Below, in pieces: positions 17,256 to 26,067 of a stretch of 35,102 nucleotides of DNA. The stretch lies in contig JACMIX010000440.1 in the NCBI GenBank assembly GCA_014380935.1, positions 1 through 35,102 on the forward strand, read 5' to 3'. The stretch comes from Gloeobacterales cyanobacterium ES-bin-141 (GTDB lineage: Bacteria; Cyanobacteriota; Cyanobacteriia; Gloeobacterales; Gloeobacteraceae). The number at the start of each line of letters is the position of its first letter. Position 1 is the stretch's first letter. A program made the translations under genes and the position numbers. Under the pieces are notes generated by a model. That model was not told where the DNA came from. It did not search any database and saw nothing but the letters and a program-made list of their open reading frames with translations.

Positions 17256-18950
17256 TTAAGTAACGTCCGACTCGATGCGCTGAAGCTTGAGCATGATACG
17301 GCCAAGCGCGACGCTGAGCACTCCGACCAGGGCCAGAGCCAAAAAGGCCTCCAGGCTACGGCTACCCGTGTAGAGAACCACGGAAGAAATAAGCGCACCA
17401 ACAAACAGAACACTGTAGATGAGACCGATAATGCCCAGGTTTAGCCGCCTCAGTAAGCGGTCGGTCTCAGCAGCCTTTACCCGCAGACGCAGTTCGCCCC
17501 GGTCGGCGCGGTCAAGGGTCTGCTCGATACGCCTGGGAAGATTAACCGCAAGCGAACCAACCTGACCGACTTGCTGGCCGAGTTGATTGAATAACTCTCG
17601 TGCTCCAAAGCCTGAGTTATTTGTCAAGAGCTGATCCGCAAATGGTTGGGCGACGTCCATAAAATTAAAGGTTGGATCCAGGCCTTTGCCCAACCCCTCC
17701 AGGGTGGAGACGGCTCGAAGTACAAACGTGAAGGTAGCCGGGAAACGGAAGGGCTGGTCATAGGCCATTTCGTAGATATCATCGGTAATCTCGGCAAAGG
17801 AGAAAGACTGGCTCTCAAAAGGCTTATCGGCGAAATTTTTGAGCATAAACTCGATTGAGCGGCGGATCGGAACACGGTCCGCTCCGGGTTTGATCGCACC
17901 CAGGTCAGTCAATGAGTCGATGATCTTATCTGCATCCTGCTGGGCGACACCCAGGAAAGTGTCCATCAGCTTTTCCTTGGTGCCCGGCTGAATGTGACCC
18001 ATCATGCCGAAGTCATAGAAGATGAGCATCCCATCCGGACGGGCAGCAATGTTGCCGGGATGGGGATCGGCGTGGAAAAAGCCATCGTTGAGCAACTGCT
18101 GGAGGTAGGAGCGCGCCCCGATGCGCGCTAGGGCCTGACGGTCTAGTCCTGCCGCTTCCAGGGCCTCGTAGTTGCTGATCTTAATGCCCGGTAAATACTC
18201 GAGAGTAAGCACTTTGGGCGAGGAGTGACGCCAGTAAACCTTGGGAACACAAATTTCAGTACTATCGCGGAAGTTGCGACGGAAGGTATCAGCGTTGCTC
18301 CCCTCATTGAGATAGTCGATCTCGAGAAAGAGAATCCGGGCACACTCGTCATATATTGGCACCCACTCGCGCCCACCCTTACCGTAGCGCGGATGGTTTT
18401 GGAGATATTGGGCAATGCCGCGCAGGATGTGGAGGTCGATCTTGAAGAGCTTCTCAAGACCGGGGCGCTGAACTTTGACAACAATCTCCTCACCAGAGTG
18501 TAATTGAGCTCGGTGGACCTGACCAAGCGAAGCAGCAGCAATCGGCGTCGGGTCAAAAAATTGAAAAAGCTCCGGCAAAGGACGGCCGAACTCGCTTTCG
18601 ATCGTCTGGACAGCCATCTGATAAGGAAAAGCCGGCACCTCGTCCTGGAGCTTGGACAGTTCGTCTACATACTCTTTGGGAAACAGGTCGGCCCGGGTCG
18701 AGAACAGCTGACCAACCTTGATAAATGTCGGACCCAATTCAAGCATGGTCTCACGGGTCCAGACAGCCCGCTCAATGCGGCGCAACGTTCGACTTTGCTC
18801 TGTATCTCCCTGACGGTAGGACCAGGGCTTTTCGTCCAACCATCTATAAAACAAAAGCCGCAGGAAAAAGCTCCAAATATCAAGCAACCGCTGGAGTCGA
18901 GAATAGTTCTCCCGACTCCAGCGGTAGGAAATGGTGGTGGGCGGCGTCAA
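17256..18950 (-). CDS. ABC1/AarF/UbiB atypical kinase family protein
   Basis: LGPTFIKVGQLFSTRADLFP (KxGQ), AAASLGQVHRA, IVVKVQRPG, DGFFHADPHPGNIAARPDGMLIFYDFGMMG; C-terminal TM hairpin. Confidence 0.93.
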   Translation of the reverse strand: MTPPTTISYRWSRENYSRLQRLLDIWSFFLRLLFYRWLDEKPWSYRQGDTEQSRTLRRIERAVWTRETMLELGPTFIKVGQLFSTRADLFPKEYVDELSKLQDEVPAFPYQMAVQTIESEFGRPLPELFQFFDPTPIAAASLGQVHRAQLHSGEEIVVKVQRPGLEKLFKIDLHILRGIAQYLQNHPRYGKGGREWVPIYDECARILFLEIDYLNEGSNADTFRRNFRDSTEICVPKVYWRHSSPKVLTLEYLPGIKISNYEALEAAGLDRQALARIGARSYLQQLLNDGFFHADPHPGNIAARPDGMLIFYDFGMMGHIQPGTKEKLMDTFLGVAQQDADKIIDSLTDLGAIKPGADRVPIRRSIEFMLKNFADKPFESQSFSFAEITDDIYEMAYDQPFRFPATFTFVLRAVSTLEGLGKGLDPTFNFMDVAQPFADQLLTNNSGFGARELFNQLGQQVGQVGSLAVNLPRRIEQTLDRADRGELRLRVKAAETDRLLRRLNLGIIGLIYSVLFVGALISSVVLYTGSRSLEAFLALALVGVLSVALGRIMLKLQRIESDVT

Positions 18951-18994
18951 TGCGATTACCTGCGGTCGAGAGAGAACACCGGATTTGCAAGGCT

Positions 18995-19360
18995 TCAGGA
19001 GGCCTGGTTGCGATTACGATAACGTTGCAGCTCCGAACGCAAACGAGCGATCTCCGCCCTTAATTCATCGATCGTTTGCTGCAGGTCAGCCGAACGAGTA
19101 CTACCGGAGCCGCCTCGATACCCGTAGACGCTCGCATCAGCTCCTAGATCACGCATCACCTCAGCCTGTTCGGCCTCGGCGCGCATCAAGACAGCTTCGG
19201 CAAATTCTCGTAGGTGCTCGCGCTGATCGGCCTCGTACTTTCCCACCTCACTCAGGAGGTCGGTGACGGAGTCCTCCAACTTCTCGAGCAGCACGTCCGC
19301 GGTCGCTCGACCAATAAAAAATGCACGGATCAGGGGATTGCTCACATCGGCGCTCCACAC
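18995..19360 (-). CDS. Conserved cyanobacterial coiled-coil protein (possibly DUF6825-like)
   Basis: SNPLIRAFFIGRATADVLLEKLEDSVTDLLSEVGKYEADQREHLREFAEAVLMRAEAE...ELRAEIARLRSELQRYRNR; directly upstream of the ABC1K gene on the same strand. Confidence 0.65.
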   Translation of the reverse strand: MWSADVSNPLIRAFFIGRATADVLLEKLEDSVTDLLSEVGKYEADQREHLREFAEAVLMRAEAEQAEVMRDLGADASVYGYRGGSGSTRSADLQQTIDELRAEIARLRSELQRYRNRNQAS

Positions 19361-19455
19361 ATTTTCAGGGGCTCACTGCATCTTTTTAGAATGCAGACTT
19401 CTTGATAGTAGCGCACAAGCTTGAGAGCAAGACGTTTATGGCTTGAAAGTGGGCG

Positions 19456-19542
19456 CGGAGAGAGAGGGATTCGAACCCTCGATAAAGTCGCCCCTATACA
19501 GCATTTCCAGTGCTGCGCCTTCGACCACTCGGCCATCTCTCC
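19456..19542 (-). tRNA. tRNA-Ser (anticodon GGA)
   Basis: Minus strand GGAGAGATGGCCGAGTGGTCGAAGGCGCAGCACTGGAAATGCTGTATAGGGGCGACTTTATCGAGGGTTCGAATCCCTCTCTCTCCG; anticodon loop CTGGAAA, long variable arm, acceptor GGAGAGA/TCTCTCC. Confidence 0.96.
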
Positions 19543-19585
19543 AGCGGCAACTACAGATTATAGTCTGTTCCGGGCCGTACGACTC

Positions 19586-20191
19586 TTAACGCAGGGTTAC
19601 AAGAATAGTCTGATTAACGATTCCCTGACCCTGTTGGCTCTGTTGGACTAAGATCCGGTCTGCACCGACTAGCCGCCCATTCAGAAAACCAAGCCCTCCC
19701 CTGGAGGAGACCAGGCTTGTGTAACCCGCGCTCAAACCCCTGAAGTCGATTCGGTTTGTTCCCGGTTTTAGCAGGCGGTTGAGAGGCACTACCAGGCTGC
19801 CACGGTCGGGGTAAAAAGTACGGCCATTGACACGTATGGTCCCACGCAGGGACTGGCCTGGTAAAGCCCGCGCAATCAAGTAGTGGGACGAGGCGCGTAA
19901 ATCCTCCGAATCGAGATCGAAGGCCGAGGTTTGATGGCTCTGATTGATTGCACTGCTGCTCTGGCTATAACTACTTTGCTGCTGGATAACGGAGCCTGAA
20001 TCACTCCAGTTGGGGGTGGTGCGGATGCGGGACTTGCCATCTACAACCGAGACGCTGCTGCTGCCGGTGTTCACTCGCACGTCTCCATGACCGCCTACCT
20101 GCACAGAGACCTGTGCCTGGGCCGCATCGATCGTGCCGAGCCTACTTACTAAGGTCAGAGCAGCAAGTAGCCAGTACAGGTATCGGCTCAT
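19586..20191 (-). CDS. Secreted Ser/Gln-rich protein of unknown function
   Basis: Signal-peptide-like MSRYLYWLLAALTLVSRLGTIDAAQAQ, then VIQQQSSYSQSSSAINQSHQTSAF low-complexity region and C-terminal ILVQQSQQGQGIVNQTILVTLR; RBS-like GGAGG upstream. Confidence 0.75.
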   Translation of the reverse strand: MSRYLYWLLAALTLVSRLGTIDAAQAQVSVQVGGHGDVRVNTGSSSVSVVDGKSRIRTTPNWSDSGSVIQQQSSYSQSSSAINQSHQTSAFDLDSEDLRASSHYLIARALPGQSLRGTIRVNGRTFYPDRGSLVVPLNRLLKPGTNRIDFRGLSAGYTSLVSSRGGLGFLNGRLVGADRILVQQSQQGQGIVNQTILVTLR

Positions 20192-20226
20192 CGTGTACCC
20201 TCCTATAGACCGGACAGAAGTTTGCT

Positions 20227-20601
20227 TTAGTTTTTGCCAGGGTTATTTTGAACGCCCCGCCCGTCGCGGCGGTTGAGGAAGGAATTTCCCCGAGCGCTAC
20301 CATCGAAGCGAAATTGACTGCTCTTGGCCAGACTCTTATCGGGAATATTCACCTGGGTACTCTTCACAACACCTCTGTAGTTGTCCGGGACGTAGATGTT
20401 GACGGCCTGGGATTGTTGAATGGACTGGTCGAGTACCTGAACTTGATTAGTGTCACCTGTACCACCGCCGGCGTACTGTCCCTGAGAACCGTTGTTGGCT
20501 GCCGTTTGCGTTTGAACAACTGGGATGACAATTCGATCGGCGTAGGCCGGTGCAGCAATCCAGACTGATAGGACAAGAAGTGAGGGACCGATGGCTTTCA
20601 T
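20227..20601 (-). CDS. Small secreted Gln/Asn/Ser-rich protein of unknown function
   Basis: MKAIGPSLLVLSVWIAAPAYA-DRIVIPVVQTQTAANNGSQGQYAGGGTGDTNQVQVLDQSIQQSQAVNIYVPDNYRG. Confidence 0.7.
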   Translation of the reverse strand: MKAIGPSLLVLSVWIAAPAYADRIVIPVVQTQTAANNGSQGQYAGGGTGDTNQVQVLDQSIQQSQAVNIYVPDNYRGVVKSTQVNIPDKSLAKSSQFRFDGSARGNSFLNRRDGRGVQNNPGKN

Positions 20602-20629
20602 AGGGAAAACTCCAGAAGGGTGAGAAATG

Positions 20630-20652
20630 GGGAGCCGGTTTGTCCGACTCCC
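20630..20652 (-). terminator. Strong hairpin between two genes of the secreted-protein cluster
   Basis: Minus strand GGGAGTCGG-ACAAA-CCGGCTCCC (9-bp stem including one G-T pair), followed by CATTTCTC. Confidence 0.5.
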
Positions 20653-20702
20653 ACAAGCAACGAGAGGAGAAACACGACAGGCTTCAATTTGCTGGCCTGG
20701 AC

Positions 20703-21032
20703 TCAGGGAGCCAGGTCTGGCAGAGCTAGCTGGATTTGCTGACCGTTCTGCACGCCCACCCCGGTCTGAACGTTAGGGGAGACTCTGATGTTCTGGGAAC
20801 CGGGGTAACTGTATGTACTGCCCCGGCGACCGGACTGGCTGTACTGGTACTGGGGCTGCTGCTGGACGAGGGTACCACTCTGCTGCTTGACCCCGAACCC
20901 CAGCTGAATTTGTTGAGCATTCTGGACACCGACAGCAGTCTGGACGTTGGGGCTTACCTCGATGCTGCCGGCTTCAGCCGCACCTGCCATCAAGACCAGC
21001 ACAGTCAGACCACAGAAAACACTACTACGCAT
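20703..21032 (-). CDS. Small secreted Gln-rich protein with two 21-aa repeats
   Basis: MRSSVFCGLTVLVLMAGAAEAGS signal peptide; repeats IEVSPNVQTAVGVQNAQQIQL and IRVSPNVQTGVGVQNGQQIQL separated by a Q/S/Y/G-rich linker. Confidence 0.75.
   Translation of the reverse strand: MRSSVFCGLTVLVLMAGAAEAGSIEVSPNVQTAVGVQNAQQIQLGFGVKQQSGTLVQQQPQYQYSQSGRRGSTYSYPGSQNIRVSPNVQTGVGVQNGQQIQLALPDLAP
20727..20789 (-). repeat. 21-aa coding repeat, copy 2 (IRVSPNVQTGVGVQNGQQIQL)
   Basis: 18/21 residues identical to copy 1. Confidence 0.85.
20901..20963 (-). repeat. 21-aa coding repeat, copy 1 (IEVSPNVQTAVGVQNAQQIQL)
   Basis: 18/21 residues identical to copy 2. Confidence 0.85.
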
Positions 21033-21043
21033 GGCCGTCCCCC

Positions 21044-21394
21044 TTAGTAGTTGAAGTTGGGGCGGCTGCCCTGGTTTTGCTTGAGACTGCGCATATCGAT
21101 CAGAGTCTGCTGAGCGCGGCCCAAGGACTCTTGAGCCTGCCTGGATGTCTGGACACCGGCACTCGTCTGCTGAATGTTCTGACCTCTGTAGGAGGGCCGT
21201 GCGTACTGGGACTGCTCCATGTTCTGGACGCTGACACCCGTCTGAAAGCCGCCACCTGACGAGAACTGGTACTGCTCGCCTTGCTGGATGCCGACGGCAG
21301 TCTGGGTAACATCTGCCCGGGCAGTGCCCACAGCGACAATACCCACGAGCAGCGCAATACCCAAGACCTTACAAGACGCGGACTTAAAATGCAT
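21044..21394 (-). CDS. Small secreted Gln-rich protein with degenerate QT(A/G)V repeat units
   Basis: MHFKSASCKVLGIALLVGIVAVGTARA signal peptide, then DVTQTAVGIQQGEQYQFSSGGGFQTGVSVQNMEQSQYARPSYRGQNIQQTSAGVQTSRQAQ. Start at internal ATG 21394 with GGAG upstream. Confidence 0.72.
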   Translation of the reverse strand: MHFKSASCKVLGIALLVGIVAVGTARADVTQTAVGIQQGEQYQFSSGGGFQTGVSVQNMEQSQYARPSYRGQNIQQTSAGVQTSRQAQESLGRAQQTLIDMRSLKQNQGSRPNFNY

Positions 21395-21538
21395 AACAAA
21401 TCTCCATGGGAAACACGTAAGCCCCACTTTCGCAGGTTGCTTTGCGTGCTCCCACGGGCGTCAACGCAGCGCCTAAAGCGCTTCCTAGTAGCGATTGTTG
21501 CGTCTTAGCGCAGCTTGCCGTGCGTTGATGCTCAGGCA

Positions 21539-21561
21539 ACAAGCGTCTCAGTTACGCTTGT
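21539..21561 (-). terminator. Hairpin just downstream of the second ABC1K gene
   Basis: ACAAGCGT-ctcagtt-ACGCTTGT, 8-bp perfect stem 25 bp past the stop of the 21586-23286 CDS; no U-tract. Confidence 0.4.
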
Positions 21562-21585
21562 CAACGGGAAGAGCAATGCCGACAC

Positions 21586-23286
21586 TCAGATAGGAAAGGC
21601 TGGCTTGCTCCGTCCACTCAAGCGCTCACGCAGACTGGTTAAAGCGGTTTCGACAGCGGTACCGACCAGTTGGCGGGGTTTGATTGCAGGACTCACCAGA
21701 TACCACAGGCGGGCGATCTCATGCGTGTGCAGTCGATCATCCTCGGTCAGAGCCATAACCACGCGCTCACGCAGATAGGCGCCTTCCTCGGACAAAAGGG
21801 ATTGCAGACCTAAGCGCGCTGTAGGCAGCAGATCAAGGCTGCCGCCCGTCCCAGCAATCTCGATCAAGTTCTCGAGACGGTGCCACTGGAAACGGCCATC
21901 TTTGAAGAGAATATCGATCAGGCGCCCGCGGAGGCGGGGCGATTCTCCCATCAACAGCCGACGTGCGACGTAAGGATAGGCCACTTCAACGATTTTGAAG
22001 TTGGGTGACAGAGAGAGCGCTACCCCTTCTTGGGTAATGAGTGAGCGAATGATGAGTGCAAACTTGGCCGGTACGCGAAAAGGGTACTCGAAGACAAGAT
22101 CTGAGAACCGGTCAGTAATTGTTTTGAAGTTAAAGTCGGCAACTTTTTGACCAATGATGTTGCCCAGGACTGACTCCAGGGCAGGCACAATCGGTCGCAG
22201 ATCAGTGCCCGGTGCCAGAAAACCTAAGCGAACATAGTCCTGGGCGAGCACTGTGTATTCGCGGTTGATGAGGTGAACGAGCGAATCAACCAGCGTCTCC
22301 TTGGTGAATTCATCGAGCTGATCCATCATTCCGAAGTCGATGTAGGCCATACGGCCGTCGCGCAGAGCGAAAAGGTTGCCCGGGTGCGGGTCCGCGTGGA
22401 AGAACCCGTGCTCAAGCAACTGGCGCAGCCCTGACTCCACTCCGATGCGAATAAGTTTGTCAATATCCAGGCCTGCTGAGCGGATGGCCGTGGTATCGGT
22501 GAGCTTGATACCGTCGATCCATTCGAGTGTGAGTACCCGGCGAGTGCTGTATTGCCGGTGGATCTTGGGCACATAGACATTTGGGTCGCCGACGAAATAT
22601 CCGGCAAAGCGCTCACAGTTGTCGGCTTCTTGCTCGTAGTCGATCTCCTCGAACAACTTTGAGCCGAATTCATCGACGATGATTGCGAGGTCATGACCAA
22701 GGTTCAACGGCAGGTACGTCGTCAGCGGGCTGGCAGCAAATGTGCGGAGCAGGTATAAATCGAGCGCCAGTCCCTCGGTGAGGTTGGGGCGTTGTACTTT
22801 GACTGCAACTGTCTCACCAGTAGGAAGCTCGGCTTTGTACACCTGCCCGAGCGATGCCGCTGCAACCGGTACCGAATCAATTTTGGCGTAGACTTCTCGA
22901 GGGGGTCTGCCCAGTTCCTGCTCGATCAGTTGGTAGGCGACCATATTGTCGAATGGAGGCAACTGATCTTGCAGGCGGGTCAACTCTTCCATGTAAATCT
23001 TGGGCAGCAAGTCAGGCCGCGTCGAGAGGGCCTGACCAATCTTGATGCTGCCCGGTCCCAAGTCCGTGAGTAATTGCCGCAGCTGAACGGCACGCTTTGG
23101 GAGGTGCGCCTCGGTGCGCCCCTGCACCCCGTCCCACCACACGCGGCCAGCAAAACTCAGAAGCGTAAAGAGCACGGTGATAGCTCTCCAGAGTACCTGC
23201 AAGGGCCGGCGCTTGTAGTAGTTTTTGATGACCTGCGAATCGTAGCGATGAAGACTTTTAAGATCGGACACTGTTCTCTTAACCAA
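21586..23286 (-). CDS. ABC1/AarF/UbiB atypical kinase family protein (second paralogue in window)
   Basis: LGPGSIKIGQALSTRPDLLP (KxGQ), AAASLGQVYKAELPTGETVAVKVQRPN, HGFFHADPHPGNLFALRDGRMAYIDFGMMDQL. Confidence 0.93.
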   Translation of the reverse strand: MVKRTVSDLKSLHRYDSQVIKNYYKRRPLQVLWRAITVLFTLLSFAGRVWWDGVQGRTEAHLPKRAVQLRQLLTDLGPGSIKIGQALSTRPDLLPKIYMEELTRLQDQLPPFDNMVAYQLIEQELGRPPREVYAKIDSVPVAAASLGQVYKAELPTGETVAVKVQRPNLTEGLALDLYLLRTFAASPLTTYLPLNLGHDLAIIVDEFGSKLFEEIDYEQEADNCERFAGYFVGDPNVYVPKIHRQYSTRRVLTLEWIDGIKLTDTTAIRSAGLDIDKLIRIGVESGLRQLLEHGFFHADPHPGNLFALRDGRMAYIDFGMMDQLDEFTKETLVDSLVHLINREYTVLAQDYVRLGFLAPGTDLRPIVPALESVLGNIIGQKVADFNFKTITDRFSDLVFEYPFRVPAKFALIIRSLITQEGVALSLSPNFKIVEVAYPYVARRLLMGESPRLRGRLIDILFKDGRFQWHRLENLIEIAGTGGSLDLLPTARLGLQSLLSEEGAYLRERVVMALTEDDRLHTHEIARLWYLVSPAIKPRQLVGTAVETALTSLRERLSGRSKPAFPI

Positions 23287-23389
23287 GCTTTACGTCGTGT
23301 AGTTCCATTTTCACTCAGTATGGACATGACGATCAAATAATTGTTAGGTAGAAATACTTGCCCGGTCAACATTGATATGACTGGCCCCA

Positions 23390-24052
23390 TCAGTTCAAAC
23401 CGAGGTCACCGGGCAGGAGGGGTTGGAGTTTGACACCAAAAACCCGTGCAAAGGCGGTACCGACAATGGGCCGAACATCGTCCAGGGTAAGCTCGGGGCA
23501 AAACTGGGTCATCGAACCCACTGGGTAATTGAGTCCGCAGGGCACAATGTGCTCGAAAGCCCTCAGGTCGGGGTCTACGTTGAGGGCAAAGCCGTGCATG
23601 GTTACCCAGCGGGAGACCTTGATACCGATGGCTCCCAGTTTGCACTCCCCCACCCAGACTCCTGTCAACCCCGCTCGTCGCTCAGCTGCAATCCCAAAAT
23701 AGCCAAGCGTCTCGATCAAAACCGTTTCGAGCTGGCGCAGGTACCAATGCAGGTCTTTGCAATATGAGTTGAGGTCCAGGATTGGGTAGCCGACAATTTG
23801 GCCCGGCCCATGATAAGTAACCTCGCCACCACGCTCAGTCCGGTGCAGGGGTGCCTCGGGGTTGGACTTGACGAACTTGAGATCCGCACCCTGGCCGAGT
23901 GTGTATACAGGCAAATGTTCGAGCAACAGCAATACATCGGACAAGCTCCGCTCTGCGATGCGGCGCTCCATCAGTTCGCGCTGCCAGCGCCAGGCAGTAG
24001 GGTAGGGAACCAGGCCGAGTTCAAGTAGAATGCATTCGGGCATGGCTCCCAT
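23390..24052 (-). CDS. lipB: Lipoyl(octanoyl) transferase LipB
   Basis: [16 protein letters not shown]...[24 protein letters not shown]...[35 protein letters not shown]...FEHIVPCGL. Confidence 0.95.
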   Translation of the reverse strand: MGAMPECILLELGLVPYPTAWRWQRELMERRIAERSLSDVLLLLEHLPVYTLGQGADLKFVKSNPEAPLHRTERGGEVTYHGPGQIVGYPILDLNSYCKDLHWYLRQLETVLIETLGYFGIAAERRAGLTGVWVGECKLGAIGIKVSRWVTMHGFALNVDPDLRAFEHIVPCGLNYPVGSMTQFCPELTLDDVRPIVGTAFARVFGVKLQPLLPGDLGLN

Positions 24053-24134
24053 TGTCGGGTAAATCCAAAGAGACCGCTGGCGGGTGTCTCCCTGAAAAGA
24101 TGTCCGCCCCGGTATTCACCCGCTTCATACAGCC

Positions 24135-25856
24135 CTAGAACTCGTAGCTCGCACGTATGTTGCCGACAGTAAGGCCATTCTGGTTGACGTTGTTGGCATT
24201 AAGCACAAACACTGCCTCGGGAGTAATTGATAAACGGTCACTGATGCGAAAGCGGTAAGCGACCGCGATATTGCTCTCGGTGGCGTCCCGTCTTGGCAAG
24301 GAACCTAGTAAGTTGTTGGTACCCGAGCCGAATGCGGGACCACTGACGCCGACATTGGTGATGTTGATTGGCTGTAGGTAGGCGGCTTCAAGTAGATTTC
24401 CCTTACCGAGCAAGTCCGGAAAGGCAAGGCCTGCCATCCAGGTATTGGAGTCAACAGTACCGCTGATACCGGGACCATTCACGTTACCGAAGAAAGCGGT
24501 CGAGCCGTAGGAGTAGCGTCCAAAGAGGGCAATATTAGGGGTGATGTCCAAGTCGAGACGACCGTGGTAAACCGAGTGCCCGACGTTGGAGACGGTATCC
24601 GGGTTAAAGAGGAGACGGCCGTCACCGCCGGTGCGGTCCCCACCGGCCGAGCCGAAGATGAAAGAGTTTGAAGCCGACAGACCTGAGGAACTGAGGTTGG
24701 TGTAGTTGAAGCCGAGGGCAAGCTCGATAGCCGGGATCGGTCGGATGCTCAACTCACCGACAGCCTGGGTACTGCCGCCCACGATACCGCCACCGCCTGC
24801 GAACTCGGTGACCGCGGCACCACCGCTATTGGCTGCGTAGAAAGCCCGAAACGCAAACGCCGGTGAGAAACGCAGGTCGATATGGGCACCCGGGCGGTCG
24901 CCGGTCAGTACGCCGATAAAGAGCGGGTCACGCCGGAAGTTGCGGAAGGAGAAGTTTTGAACTTCGTTCTGGGTGTACTTGCTGCGACCAACGATATCGA
25001 TGTTTTGAATTTGCGGGCCGAAGCGGACGCGCAGATCCTGCCGACTGAAAATTGACAGTGGAAAGTCGTAGTAAACCTTGTCGAAGCTGGCCGTGACAAG
25101 TCCCGTAGTCGAGGCATTACCGGACGTTCCTACATAATCGATGCGACCCACGTTGTAGGGTGCCGACTCACCCGCACTGCCTCCGAGGCGCACCCGCAAC
25201 TGGTCACCTGGCGTGATGAGTGAGTTTGCCCGGAAATTTAAGCGTGTGCGGTTCAAGAAAACCGCGTTGGTCGCCCCGCCGGGGAGGGGATCCCCACCAG
25301 CTGTTGCGTCTCGAAAGATTAACGCGTCGGTATCGGCTCCCTGGATACTGACGGCGAAAACCAGTTCTGCGTCCAGTTTGGCTGTAGTTGAGAATAGCTT
25401 TGACTCGATCTCCTTGGTCTTGGACTCCAGGGCATCTACCCGCCCGCGCAGGGCGGCAAGCTCCGTTCTGAACTCATCTTGTAACCGTTGCAGGGTAGCA
25501 AGGTCCTCTTTGGTCACTCGGTCGGCGTTGCCTGCGGTAATCAGCTCGTTGACTTTTTCGAGCGCGGCGTTAAGACCGGCGGCAAATTCGTAGCGGGTCA
25601 GAGCACGGTTGCCACGGAAGGTTTTGTCAGGATAACCCTCGATAACGCCGAAGCGCTCGACCACAGACTTGAGAGCCTGGAAAGCCCAGGAATTGGGGTC
25701 AACATCGGTCAGCTCAGACACCGAGTTGACCTGGGCAGTCAGGGAATTGTTGTAGTAGACAGAATCCTGCTCTTGATCCGCACGAGCAGGCTGAGCATCC
25801 AGAATCAGGGATGCCACGGCAAGCAGGCCGAGACTTGCATAGAAATATTTCACCAC
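24135..25856 (-). CDS. Cyanobacterial SLH-domain porin (iron uptake porin / OprB-like)
   Basis: Signal peptide, SLH motif VSELTDVDPNSWAFQALKSVVERFGVIEGYPDKTFRGNRALTRYEFAAGLNAAL, coiled coil, beta-rich C-terminus ending in YEF. GTG start near 25856 with GGAG upstream preferred over 25889. Confidence 0.9.
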   Translation of the reverse strand: MVKYFYASLGLLAVASLILDAQPARADQEQDSVYYNNSLTAQVNSVSELTDVDPNSWAFQALKSVVERFGVIEGYPDKTFRGNRALTRYEFAAGLNAALEKVNELITAGNADRVTKEDLATLQRLQDEFRTELAALRGRVDALESKTKEIESKLFSTTAKLDAELVFAVSIQGADTDALIFRDATAGGDPLPGGATNAVFLNRTRLNFRANSLITPGDQLRVRLGGSAGESAPYNVGRIDYVGTSGNASTTGLVTASFDKVYYDFPLSIFSRQDLRVRFGPQIQNIDIVGRSKYTQNEVQNFSFRNFRRDPLFIGVLTGDRPGAHIDLRFSPAFAFRAFYAANSGGAAVTEFAGGGGIVGGSTQAVGELSIRPIPAIELALGFNYTNLSSSGLSASNSFIFGSAGGDRTGGDGRLLFNPDTVSNVGHSVYHGRLDLDITPNIALFGRYSYGSTAFFGNVNGPGISGTVDSNTWMAGLAFPDLLGKGNLLEAAYLQPINITNVGVSGPAFGSGTNNLLGSLPRRDATESNIAVAYRFRISDRLSITPEAVFVLNANNVNQNGLTVGNIRASYEF

Positions 25857-26067
25857 TATCACTCCTCGGATGACGCAATGGAGGGCCACTGACCGTCAGG
25901 TCATCAGGCGATAGCGCGCCTGTGTAGCAGCCCTCTTAGCGCTTTTTCACACTCTTCATTCATGAAGCTACCAAGTTACAGCCGTTCAATCAAGCGAGAA
26001 TCTGTAGTACTACAGTTACGGACAAAATAACAGAATCGCCACGCCTGGACCACGAGTGTGGCCCAGC

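Noticed and set aside
18504-19022. 172-aa plus-strand ORF
   Set aside because: Mostly antisense to the ABC1K gene with no family signature.
19342-19536. 64-aa ORF overlapping tRNA-Ser
   Set aside because: MAEWSKAQHWKCCIGATLSRVRIPLSPR is a translation of the tRNA-Ser sequence, a common annotation artefact.
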